Shown here piece after piece: positions 47,686 to 57,599 of a stretch of 64,000 bases of DNA; position 1 is the stretch's first letter; each line of letters begins with the position of its first letter. Under the pieces are notes generated by a model. That model had not been told where the DNA came from. It worked only from the letters and a program-made list of their open reading frames with translations, and ran no database searches. The translations under genes and the position numbers were made by a program. Source of the stretch: Lutraria lutraria (taxonomy: Eukaryota > Mollusca > Bivalvia > Venerida > Mactridae); the NCBI GenBank assembly GCA_964023205.1, contig OZ026847.1:34475913-34539912 (forward strand). The letters run 5' to 3'.

Positions 47686-47825
47686 GTTACAATGTACACA
47701 GATGAACATTTTTGCTGTTTCAATTGTAGCATGGATGGAATCACTGGTATGACCAGAGACAAGGCAGTATGGTCATTGATGTCTATGTTATTCACGGTGT
47801 TAATAGCATGCAACAATAACTATGA
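47686..47825 (-). pseudogene. Relic of the DSCTGQSRN-type protein (copy B)
   Basis: The minus strand reads LHAINTVNNIDINDH, matching the NINTVNNIDIIDH of copy A. About 10 residues on, in a shifted frame, it reads SGHTSDSIHATIETAKM, which continues the gene beyond the point where copy A is lost. The D-x-C-x-G motif region itself is not kept here. Badly decayed. Confidence 0.45.
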
Positions 47826-49280
47826 AGTAAACATAACTATCTATGTACAAATAAGAAACACTTGTTTGTTGCTCACATGACTGTACTAGAACTTTGAAAA
47901 TGACAGCATCAAGGTTATTCAAATTCAATACCACCTTATATGATTACATGTATATATGTTATTATGAATGCATTAATGAATATTTTAGAACTAACAATTT
48001 TGAAATAAACAATTTCCTATCTAAGGAATCATCATTGTAAGAGTCTTTTGCTATGAAAGATTTCCACAGACCATGACATTTTATATAATGTTCTGATACA
48101 TCATCAGTTTTAGCAGCTGTTGTAGCACTGCTAGCTCTTAATATATGAGTAACTAAGTTTTAACTTGGGGCAACAGACTTTAGCTTACTAAGGATACACT
48201 CTCTAGCCCTGGTGTGACTTAATTTTGTATTCTTTGGGTTCTTAACAAAAAGCATTGCCTTCCTGATCTACAAACTCAATAAAATAAAAACGTGTCTGAA
48301 TCATAACAAAAATCGGCACTGTTCATATACCTCTGTAACACCACATCCAGACTTGCACAAGTAACACCTTTAACAACATAAGCATATTTTCCTTGTCTGT
48401 AAACATTAGTTTTACTTTGACTAACAAAAATCACGATGCCAAATTAATAAGTTTGTTAAGTTGGAAAAAAAACCACATACGATGATTAAATGAGGAAAAC
48501 ACACCGGATTCCTCTGTTATAGAACAAACAGAAACTATTATGACCGATATATTTATATGATTATGGGACTTTAAGGCTATTATTAGCATCGTGTGTCATA
48601 AAATTATTTCATTGCTAACATTTGAAAATTGACGGTTCTTCACCAAAGATGACATTATTGTCTCTACCCGAATTTACTCCCTCTGATATAGGTAATAATA
48701 ACACCCCAAACATTGTTTAATTGATTAAAAACTTTTTCTGAAATTGACCAGTCTGAACATTTACTTAAAGCCCCAATAAGGCTTAAAACTGGTAATATTT
48801 TCTATCTACAAAGAATCTCGGGTCGCCATTCCTTCTTTGAGAAATAAGCAACTGAAAACGCTATTTAGTATTTTGTCCTCCGTACAAAATACTTAATATT
48901 GTTTACTTTTAAATTTCCCGAACAATTCCGAAAACTCTTCGTCAATGATTGGAAGAACGCACAAAATTCTCTGTAGTCTCCAAAAAGAGACGGAGATACA
49001 GTCGGAATACATTAGAACAGTAAACAAACTGGGCTTGTTATGTCAATCTTCAAGGAAAGATTATTTCACATATATGACAGTTTGCATGTGTTTTAATCAC
49101 CCTTTGTGTTTATTATTTATCAGTCTTCAAATCAGTATTATCACAGATTTGTGTTTACTATATGAAGAAAATATGTCGTTTCGGAACCTTATTGTGGCTT
49201 GAAAATAATCTGCTCTTTTGTTGATTTTTCATGGAATCCAACAATCAAATCGTGTTGTGTTTTTCATAAAATTCATATTA
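47826..49280. other. Unassigned DNA with one MITE fragment
   Basis: Apart from 48484-48570 I see no gene or repeat. The ORF at 48945-49202 has no recognisable domain and no flanking splice support. Confidence 0.35.
48484..48570 (-). repeat. Fragment of the AGTCCCAT/TTAA MITE
   Basis: The reverse complement matches the left ~80 bp of 10093-10471: 'ggaatccggtgtgtttt', 'ttctgtttgttctataacag'. It ends 'ttatgggact' followed by TTAA at 48571-48574. The other end was not found. Confidence 0.55.
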
Positions 49281-49446
49281 CAGTGCAACCTCTCCAAAGC
49301 AACACCCTTTGGGAGCATAAATAGTATGTTGTTGAGAGGTTGTTACTAGTGAAGTTAAATTAGTACATGACATGGGAAAAAAAATCATGCTGTTGTTGAA
49401 GGGAGGTTGTTGCTTCTGAGAGGGCTGCTCTGGAGAAGTTGTACTG
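49281..49446. mobile_element. Complete MITE, CAGTGCAACCTC family, TA target site
   Basis: CAGTGCAACCTCTCCA at the left and, inverted, CAGTACAACTTCTCCA at the right, with TA on both sides (49279-49280, 49447-49448). The interior has 'gttgttgaagggaggttgtt', shared with 61300-61419. Only 166 bp, non-autonomous. Confidence 0.75.
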
Positions 49447-49449
49447 TAT

Positions 49450-49735
49450 TTTCAAACTTATTTCATGATATCTGTCATTATTGCTACCTAATCTAACAAT
49501 ATTAGTAATGTTTATTGTCTGTGAAGAATTTCGAATACATTTTGACTAGACAACAATATTCTGTACACAGCCTCTAAATCTTGCTAAGTTGAGTTTTTTC
49601 TTGCCTCGTCATCCTTCCAAGTAGCTATTAATTCTGACATGTATGTTTATCAATGATACTTATACCTACTTCAACAACCCTTTTTTTTTCAGTAAATGCA
49701 TCTGAACAAAATTCATTTCTTACGTCTTGTATCTC
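49450..49735. other. Unassigned DNA
   Basis: No gene or repeat seen. Confidence 0.35.
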
Positions 49736-50295
49736 ACTCAGTGTTCAACCCTTTCAGGCTTGGATGAATACTGATCTTACCTCACCCATTTCCAGAGACG
49801 TAACCTATGACCTTACTTCACCTACTTCCTGAGGTGTGAATAATGAACTCACCTCACCCACTTTCAGGGCTGTGAATACAAACCCAACCTCACTAGTGTC
49901 TGAGGGTAATGATGCTGACCCTTCCCACCCATTTCCGGTGGGAGGGGTGAACATTCGCCCATCCCCACCCACTTCCATAGGTGTGAACTATGTACTAACC
50001 TCACTCACTTCTAGAAAACCAACTTCACCAGTTTCTGAGGGTATGAAAGCTGGCGGCCCCTTCCAACCCATTTCCATTGGGGGGGGGGGGGGGGGGGGGG
50101 ATGAACACTTGCCCATCCCCACCCACTTTGGGTTGTGTGAACACTCTCCCATTCCCACCCATTTCCGGGAGTGTGAATGCTGATTTAATCTCACATGCTT
50201 CTGGTTGTGTGGGTGCTAAAACTTTCCTATCCCTTTTTTAGGGATGTGAATTCCGACAAAACCTCACTCACTTCTGGGGTGGAGGGGATGTAAAC
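49736..50295. repeat. Irregular minisatellite, 'cctcacccacttcc...gtgtgaa' units, with a G run
   Basis: Diverged units of roughly 40-50 bp contain 'ctcacccacttcc', 'cccatccccacccactt' and 'gtgtgaa'. A run of 22 G lies at 50079-50100. Long ORFs on both strands (49836-50183 plus, 49988-50194 minus) follow from the repeat and base bias and are not evidence for a gene. Confidence 0.75.
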
Positions 50296-50559
50296 TGACC
50301 TACCTTTAAATATTATCATAACACATGTTATGTCATGTAGCATATTGTTTCTGGTTGTCTTAACCCTTTAAATCATCTTTGGAATGTTTATCTCCGTTTG
50401 CATAACCTACATAATCCAGATTATGGAACTGGAACTGTTTGGAACAATAAGAATTTGGTTTAACATAGCCGCCATGACCAATGTCACTTGCGTTTGAGTA
50501 TATTATAAAATCTACATTTCTGTTATCTTCAATCTCCTACCTTTTAAGCTAGAGTATTC

Positions 50560-50790
50560 AAAGAATATGGTGAGCTTTTGCCATCGCCATCGCATTGGCA
50601 TCAATGTCAGCATCAGTGTGCATATGGTGAAAGTTATGTATGCAAGTTATTATCATGCACATATCTCAGTAACCACTTATGGGATTGTCTTTAAACATCA
50701 TTTAAGTGTCCAGGGGTATCAGACAGACAAGTTAGATAACTCTATCCATAAAATTATAAATATCACATCCTTCGCGTTACATTAGTGCAG
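50560..50790. repeat. Possible dispersed repeat, 'gagcttttgccatcgccatc'
   Basis: Carries the phrases 'gtgagcttttgccatcgcc', 'gcatcagtgtg', 'tatcatgcacatatctcagt' that I associate with a repeated bivalve sequence. No second copy occurs in this window, so it rests on memory only. The 72-codon ORF shows nothing known. Confidence 0.25.
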
Positions 50791-50964
50791 AAAAATGAAA
50801 TAAAATGATATTATTTCTTTGTCTGTTTCACTGTTGTACAGACAGTTTTTTAAATAAGTTTGTTTATTATCAACTGAGAAAAGTCAAGCATGCTGTCTAT
50901 CCTCTCACTTATAATAAACATTTTATTTGATTGAAAATCCAAGTTTGATTAGACTTATATTAAT

Positions 50965-52740
50965 TAATTTCTTACATCAGTGCTTGTATGAAAGCTCTTT
51001 TGATCTCTGAGCTACTCTCAAGGAATGTTATGACTTTATGAACTAATGAATGCCAATGCTTTATCACACATCTAACAATTTTGGTAAAAATATGACCTGC
51101 TGTTGCTAGTCCAAAAGGTAAAACATTGAATACAAAATATTTGTTTCCATTCTCTATTAGCCATGAGAACCCTAAATATCTTCTATTATATTTGCTTCTA
51201 TCAATATGGTGATAAGTCTTTGATAAATCAAATACAAAAATGGAACTGAATTTGTCAAACATTTGGACCATCCTTAAAAAATGTTTGTTTGCAGTATCTT
51301 GACTCAGAAAATTTTCTGTGGGTAGGCAGGTTGGATTTTTTTGTACAATTTATATTTTATGTTTTACTCAAAATACATGTCAGAATGCTATTTTAATGAA
51401 AAAAAATTCTGAGAAGCCAAAAAAAATGGGTTGGTGCCTTTCTTAGTGAGTAGGTAGTGTTACGGCAAACAAAATATTTTTTTAAGGATTGCCTTGTTTT
51501 GCAGTATTAATGTCTTCAATTTTATTTTGAATAAATGTAAGTGTGGATTGATATGCCTACAATCGAAAACCATTCTTTCAGGTTTCACTACTCTATTATA
51601 AGCTACTGCCAAAGGATTGACTACTGTTGTTTTTTCTGATACTTCGGACACAACACCTTTTGATAACAATTTATTTATCTCTTTCTTTAAAAATTCTTCA
51701 TTGTTTCTTGCAGTCATATTTTACACTATGCTTGTTCTAGGAAAATATCATAGGTTACTTATAACCATTTTCTATTGTGTCTAAGATACAGTATTCAATG
51801 TTAATTTGTTTCCATACTTCAACGTTGCATTTCAAATGCCCCAAAGACGGCTCAACAGACATAGAGCTTACATTTACCCTGTTGCAGCTTTCATTATTGC
51901 TGAATTTCTGGCTCTCTTCAGAGCTTATACATATTATATTTTCTTATTATTTACTTGCCCATGCTCAGCTATATTCGAGTTTAAATAAGTACCTGTCTAT
52001 AGTTTGATTTCTTCAGCTGTGGACATTCCTGTAAATAAATTTTATCCATATCACACCAATAGGTCAATAAACATAGTCCAAGCTCGTTTATAGACCGCTA
52101 TATATATTAGATAATATATAATACCTATGGAATGTTAATTATTTTTCATTATTATTTTGCTTGACTCGGGCCTATCAGTGTTACAAGGTCCTGTGCATAG
52201 ACCCTGTCTACTTCTTGATACATTATTGTTGTGGTCATATCTCAACACAGTGATGTCTCAATCTATTTGATGGTCTCTTGTATGGCCAACTCCTTGTTTT
52301 AGATTTCTTTGCTTTCTCAGTTTTGGCCTTCTTGTTGGCTCTAGCTTCTGCTTTAATTATTCACCTCTCATCTTCACTGTCCGATGCTACGGGATTATTT
52401 CTGTATTCAGCAACAACCTTCCATCCACCTGCTTCTGTGGTCAAATGGTTAAGGTCGCTGACTTCAAATTACTGTAACCTCTCACTGATAGAGGGTTGTG
52501 GGTCAAGCCCTGCTACCGTCCATGTCTCTTTGTGTGAGAAGTAGGCAGTTGCTTACGGAGGATGGGAGTCTAATACTAGTTCTTCCCAGGAACAATGGTT
52601 AGGTGAGCTGTACGTCTCATATGGCTCTTGACTGTTAAAAAGGGGCGTAAAACTCGATATAAACAAACAAACAAACCTTCCATTCAAGCTTTGAGCTATC
52701 AGCCTATTGCATATAATTTCTCTTCTTTACTAATTCTTTG
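50965..52740 (-). pseudogene. DIRS-like retrotransposon relic (gag end and reverse transcriptase), split by a SINE
   Basis: Read on the minus strand from 52740: YMQ-ADSSKLEWKVVAEY, then NNPVASDSEDERRIIKAEAR and a lysine-rich tail, which fits the C-terminal part of the first ORF of DIRS-type elements. Further on (51990-51730) come SVEPSLGHLKCNVEVWK and CILDTIENGY, the region leading into the RT. The RT then reads EEFLKKEINKLLSKGVV and MVFDCRHINPHLHLF (51717-51460), SSIFVFDLSKTYHHID and NVLPFGLATAGHIFTK (51250-51080). It breaks off at KVITFLESSSE where the catalytic FLDDG motif is expected, so the active site is lost. RNase H and tyrosine recombinase are absent. Frameshifts and stops are present throughout. 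The classification is from family knowledge, not a search. Confidence 0.7.
52425..52673 (+). mobile_element. tRNA-Ser-like SINE, family 1, copy 2, with 10-bp target duplication
   Basis: Flanked by AACCTTCCAT at 52415-52424 and 52674-52683. Head 'gtggtcaaatggttaagg', box B 'gggtcaagccct', body 'tctctttgtgtgagaag', 'ggcagttgcttacgg', tail 'ggggcgtaaaactcga' then (AAAC)n. It interrupts the gag-like part of the DIRS relic, so it inserted later. Confidence 0.9.
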
Positions 52741-52908
52741 GTTATAATAAAACCATATGATTTGTAGCGTATGTATAAGTTTTAATTTCCGCTGATGAGC
52801 TTAATTAAGGCCAAAAGCCTGATATGAATTTTTCATGTTTAAATGTTTTATCATTAATTTTCAACATACAATTTGAAGTGTGTTGAATGTGCATCCTCTA
52901 ATTCGTCA

Positions 52909-53072
52909 TAGTCTGACTGGTTAAATCACTTTAACCCCTCACTGATAGACGGTCATGGTTGAATCACACTACCAACCATGTCTGTTTATGTGAGAAAGTA
53001 GGCAGTTGCTTACGGTGGATGGGAGTTATGTTTTGGTTCTTCCCAGGAATGATGGTTAGGTGAGCTGTCTGT
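52909..53072 (+). mobile_element. tRNA-Ser-like SINE, family 1, copy 3, deleted in the head
   Basis: Has 'gactggttaaatcactttaacc', 'ctcactgatagacggtcatg', 'tatgtgagaaagtaggcagt', 'ggatgggag' and 'ttcttcccaggaatga' but lacks most of the A-box region and the 3' end after 'gagctgtctg'. Confidence 0.7.
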
Positions 53073-53164
53073 TAGCATAATGACCATAATTTCAAGTTTG
53101 TAACATTTCCTGTAGCAGGTTTTACAATCTGTAACAATTGTATATTGTTTATTACATCTTCCAC

Positions 53165-53575
53165 ATCCCGCCATGGACCCTTACGCCAGCAGAAATTCAC
53201 TTTGACCTCAGCTGTGACAACAAGCCAGACACAGACAGTGGCACTTTCCAAACCAAATACCAGGAACTGAAAGAAACTTACCATACACACCAACCCATTT
53301 ATACTGATGGTTCTAAAGTAGGTGATGTTGTTGCAGGTGCAGCAGTATCTGGTAAGAGAGTTAAATGTTGTTGCAGGTGCAGCAGTATCTGGTAAGAGAG
53401 TTAAAAAATGTTGTCTTCCAGACAAGTTCTCTGTTTTTATCAGCAGAGATAAAGGCCATTGATCTTGCCCTTGATCTGAACATAATCATTTCATCATTTT
53501 CTCAGATATATTATGTGCATTACAGGCCCTACACAATATGAAATTTGAAATTCCCCCTGTCTGTGATATCCTTGA
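53165..53575 (+). pseudogene. LINE RNase H domain fragment
   Basis: The plus strand reads PPWTLTPAEIHFDLSCDNKP and later YTDGSKVGDVVAGAAVSGK, the DGSK motif of the first catalytic aspartate of RNase H in the C-terminal part of some LINE polymerases. A 40-bp direct duplication ('atgttgttgcaggtgcagca...') at about 53328-53407 disrupts the frame. After it, in other frames, LPDKFSVF, AEIKAIDLAL and ALHNMKFEI-like strings continue the domain. Not functional. Confidence 0.6.
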
Positions 53576-54076
53576 ACGAATCTCTTGTCTCGATACATTA
53601 AAAATAAATCAACATTCTCCACCCTGGTTCCCTTTTTACAAACAATAACAACTGTCTTGTTTAAATTCACTGAATGTTGAAACAATTTAAACCAAATATT
53701 ATTCCTGTATACACAATCAAAATCAATGAAAGAACAGTACATTTCTTTTTCTCGTTATGTAACATTTTGTCAATAATTGAGGACAAAACAAATATATACA
53801 ATCTACAGTGCTTCCACCTTTTATAAAACCAAACTGATTCTTGGACAAAATATCGTTATTGTTGACCCATTTTCTCAATTGTATGTCAAGTATGATCAAG
53901 AAAATTTTAGAAAAAATGCTAGTCAAAGTAATCACCTGATAATTATTAACATTGGAATTATCTCCCTTCTTTGGTACAGGAATGATAACTCCCTTTGTCC
54001 ATGAATCAGGATAAACATAATTATCATATGTATGCAGACATGGAGTAATTGAATTTGTTATTGTAATTAATTGCAA
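53495..54076 (-). pseudogene. LINE reverse-transcriptase fragment
   Basis: The minus strand from 54076 reads YPDSWTKGVIIPVPKKGD, then NNYQVITLTSIFSKIFL and LSKNQFGFIKGGSTVDCIYL, the fingers region and the GF-K-G-S-T motif of a LINE RT. Then RKRNVLFFH and, in another frame, CSFIDFDCVYRNNIWFKLFQ, a decayed motif A. Further on, NLNKTVVIVCKKGTRVEN fits the thumb-side region, so motifs B and C (the aspartate pair) are deleted. It points against the RNase H fragment next to it, so the two come from different insertions. Confidence 0.6.
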
Positions 54077-54215
54077 TTTAATTATAATTGGCCGAGTAAT
54101 TGAAATTAATGTGTAATTGGATGAATTTTTAATTACATGTAATTAAGATAATTAATTACATCATGAAAAAGTGTGTAATTAACAATTACATTTTAATTAT
54201 TCTATACATGTATAA
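54050..54215. repeat. AT-rich cryptic repeat, (TAATT)n-like
   Basis: Dense 'taattgnaattaa' and 'taattacatgtaatta' motifs with local self-complementarity. Low-complexity DNA. Confidence 0.75.
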
Positions 54216-54290
54216 TTCACTATATATTTCCTCATACTGTATGTTACATACCTGAGAGAATAAAGTTCTGTTCTGTTCTGTTCTGAAAAT
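54216..54290 (+). mobile_element. LINE 3'-end fragment with (TTCTG)n tail
   Basis: 'gttacatacctgagagaata' and 'aagttctgttctgttctg' resemble the 3' end of the LINE at 56900-56975 ('gggaaagaaataaaggattt' then 'gttctgttctgttctg'). Probably a strongly 5'-truncated insertion of a related LINE. Confidence 0.55.
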
Positions 54291-54469
54291 TAAAGGTCTG
54301 TCACTTTAAATTTAATTAGTGACATGATACAAACAGTGCATTAATCCTAAGCTGGAAAATCTATTATCACTTATTCTCACCCATGACTGATTGTATACTG
54401 TCTACTGCCAGAGGGGTGTGTTTTCTAATGAAGAAGAATCATCTCAATTATCAACTTGACACCTGTTAA

Positions 54470-56975
54470 CAGTTTACCATGATGTTTTGTGAAATGGCTA
54501 CCAGTAAATTCCTAAATGCATATAAGGTTTTAGACGCAAATCAGGCAGGATTTAGGAAAGATTTTTCGTGCCAGGACCACATATTCACGCTTCATTCAAT
54601 TATTAATATACTGAAGCAAAGAAAACGTAAATTGTACTGTGCATTTGTTGATTTTTCTGCAGCCTTTGATAAGGTGGATAGAGTGAGTCTGTGGCAAAAA
54701 TTATGTAATTATGTCATGCTGCCCCATTGACTTCCAATGCTGCCTTAACGCGTTTAATGAGTATTGTGACAAGTGGCATCTAACAGTCAACTTAAGTAAA
54801 ACTAAAGTAATTGTCTTCGGTGCTAGGAATACCCAAAATTTCGTCTTTACGCTTGGTGAAAATCATGTAGAGATAACAGACACTTATCAGTATCTCGGGG
54901 TAACTTTTTCTAATTCAGGCTCCTTCTTACATGCACGCAAGCATGTTGCGCAACAAGCCAAAAAAGCTGTATATCAATTGTCCATGAAGGCAAGGACTTA
55001 TATACATATATGGATTCGCAACTTCCGTATTAACAGTTAAACGTAATCAAATCCCGCGTTTATAACATGTGAATCAACGGGATTTCATACTCATGTTTAC
55101 AATAGAGAAAATACGAAAATATCCGTGTTGATCCGAATGTTAATAACAGCGAAAACATCCATGGTATTCCGAATGTTTAATCTCGGAGACGAAAGGATTA
55201 TAATAGATGTCCGCCATCTTGGAATTTGAAATGTTCGACTGATGCCTTTTTCAATGCTTAAACTTTGTGGATTATAAATGTATCTCAATATCTTTAAGGA
55301 ATTTGTTGCATCCTTTACCAATTTCCCGTGCCCAATTGCCAGAGTTTTTTTTAGTATAATCAAATTCGTAAACACCCGATTACAGCTGTCGGACATTGCC
55401 GAGTATATAGCAATGCATTGTGGGATCGTCAAACGATATCGTTTGAGCTTTTTTATAGCAGTTGCGAATCCATGTATGTATATAAGTACTTGATGAAGGC
55501 AAATAATGCTGATTTACCAGTCGACCTTTCCCTGAAATTATTTGCCATATAGTCCTTCCAATACTCACATATGGTTCTGAGGTTTTCGGTTTTGAGAACT
55601 TGGATCTGTTAGAATCTGTTCATAACAACTTCTTAAGAAAACTACTTAAGGCGCGTAAAAGCACACCGACTTATATCCTTCACGGGAACTAAACTGTTAC
55701 CCTATTTATGTTGTTATACAAAGTCGCTTAATAGCTTTCTGGTCCCGCATGATAAATGGTGACAGAAACAAACTGTCATTCCAGATATATAATTATATGT
55801 TGCACCAAACAAATACAAACTATAAATGGATAAACAAAATCAAATCTATCCTTGATTCGGTAAGACTATCAGAGATTAAACCAGTTCTCATCTACAGTAC
55901 CTGTTAACATTCATAAATTGGTAAAACAAACCTTAGTAGATCAGTATATTCAGGAATGGTCGGGCCTCAAAGAATCCTCAAATAAAGCGAAGATCTATAT
56001 GTCGTTTAAACAAAAGTTCTGCCTTGAAGAATACTTTTATGTTCTGCCTCAAAGTGATGCATTAACTATGTTCAAATTTCGTAGCTGTAATCATAAGTTC
56101 CCCATTGAGAGAGGACGCTGGGATCATACTGTACTTGAAGATAGGAAATGTCGCATGTGCGATACTAACGAAATTGGCTCTGAACGGCACTACGTTCTAT
56201 CTTGTCCGACATTCCGCCGCAAAAGAGAGTCTTATCTAACAAATATTGGTATTAATCTGAATGAAAGCGAACACTGTTTTAATTCTCTGATGTCAAATAC
56301 ATCGCGACATGTTCTTATTCAATTATGCAGATTTGTAAAAGTTATCATGTCACGTTTTTATTAAGATGATTTAACGCTAATCAACATGTTCATAACATTG
56401 TATATTAAATATTTAACCGTCAAAGCGCAAATGTATTGAAAACGTAACATCTTTATATTTATCACTCAGTCTCGTGTAAACGTAGTTATATCGCTTTACC
56501 GCTTATTGATGGTTAAAAAAAGTAGTCCATCATCGCGCGTTGTAAACGCCTATCGTGTGAACGTATTGAGAGAACTCGATTTTGTTACAAAACGGCGGGA
56601 AAACAATACGTGACTTGACATGAATCTAGTCTTTATATGTAAATTGCTTGTATTTCATCTAATTAGTACGGACACGAAATTATATACTTGTATAATTATA
56701 TATATGCATTTGTTTGCTGTTGTTTTGTTTGATTAACAAATATAGTAAATGATAATTCATGACTCATCTATGTATAAGATACTCCCCCAGTCTAATCTAA
56801 ACAGACACATGTATCACGTTTATTTTTTTTTTCTCTTCTTTATTCATTGCTGGATTGTACCTGTTTATACAAAAACTTATGTAAATATCTTTTGTTGATT
56901 TAGTTACCCATGCAATATGTACAACATATCTGGGAAAGAAATAAAGGATTTGTTCTGTTCTGTTCTGTTCAATTG
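54470..56975 (+). pseudogene. LINE non-LTR retrotransposon, RT core deleted, (TTCTG)n tail
   Basis: Frames in order: 54479-54730 with LDANQAGFRKDFSCQDHIF (RT fingers) and YCAFVDFSAAFDKVDRVSLW (motif A). Then 54711-55040 with CLNAFNEYCDKWHLTVNLSK and YQYLGVTFSNSG (after motif C). The F/YADD catalytic segment between them is deleted. A MITE splits the element at 54994-55492. Downstream in shifted frames it reads NNADLPVDLSL, VHNNFLRKLLKA. The frame at 55918-56364 reads LTMFKFRSCNHKFPIERGRW and a CxxC...H...C knuckle (CRMC, HYVLSC), the C-terminal zinc-binding region of such LINEs. The 3' UTR ends in a TTCTG repeat at 56952-56970. CR1-like by design; clade not confirmed. Confidence 0.75.
54994..55492. 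mobile_element. 499-bp MITE nested in the LINE, 10-bp target duplication
   Basis: ATGAAGGCAA occurs at 54984-54993 and 55493-55502. Just inside, ACTTATATACATATATGG plus 'attcgcaac' is matched by the inverted ACTTATATACATACATGG plus 'attcgcaac' at the right end. A duplication of 8-10 bp fits hAT- or Mutator-type insertion (established knowledge). No coding capacity seen. The LINE reading frame resumes across the duplication. Confidence 0.85.
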
Positions 56976-57094
56976 AATAAATATTTATTATAACCATTCA
57001 CAAGATTAAATAAGATCCACATCATTAAATTATAATATCAATAGTGTACAAATAATTTCTGTGTATGTCTACTTGTTGCAAACTTGGGAAAATA

Positions 57095-57410
57095 TGCTCT
57101 GAAGTATGTATTGTCTGCACGGGAGCCAGTGACAACAAAGTCAAACATCGGTCATCTGGGGTCAAAAACTAGGTCACGAGGTCAAATCCTAAGAAAACTT
57201 TGTCTATGCTGTAGATGCCATGGTTTTGATTGGATCTTCACCAAACCGTGTCAGAATGTTTGTCTTTTTTATGTGTAGGTGTAGTTCTAACATGGGTCAT
57301 CTTTGGTTAAAAACTAGGTCACAGGTTCAAAACAATGTTTTAATGAGTACACAATGATTGTCATGTGAGCGATATAGGGCCATCTTGGCCCTCTTGCTTT
57401 TGAAACTAGC
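57095..57410. repeat. Dispersed GGTCA-rich repeat ending in a palindrome
   Basis: Has 'ggtcatctggggtcaaaaac', 'taggtcacgaggtcaaatcc' and a second weaker round at 57290-57330, and ends 'gtgagcgatatagggccatc' then 'ttggccctcttg', in which 'agggcca' and 'tggccct' pair. This ending is common in bivalve repeats (recalled, not searched). Confidence 0.5.
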
Positions 57411-57599
57411 CAAGGCACTAATTTTTGTTCTCATAGGTTACTAATTATGTTTCACTGATGGCTCCAAATCCTTTCCCTTTGTAACTGCATAATCTGGAAA
57501 AATAAAAGGCTTGATATAATGAAATATGATTCAATAATTTTTATTGAGTGTTCAACACATAATATAGTTCTTGTATTCAGTTGAGATCATATCATTAGA
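57411..57599. other. Unassigned DNA
   Basis: No gene or repeat seen. Confidence 0.35.

Larger units (their letters stand above)
45781..47825. repeat. Array-flank duplication, copy B (interrupted)
   Basis: Same landmarks as copy A in the same order, with 'aggataaaatagta', 'atcttcacatagggaaagc', 'acttagtcaagggtttgata' and 'caaagtcaaaatgctttaat' on the left of the mariner insertion and the MITE-like piece plus gene relic on its right (47505-47825). Confidence 0.8.

Noticed and set aside
49836..50194. Opposed proline-rich ORFs as a gene
   Set aside because: Both strands are open because of a biased minisatellite that includes a 22-G run; no independent support.
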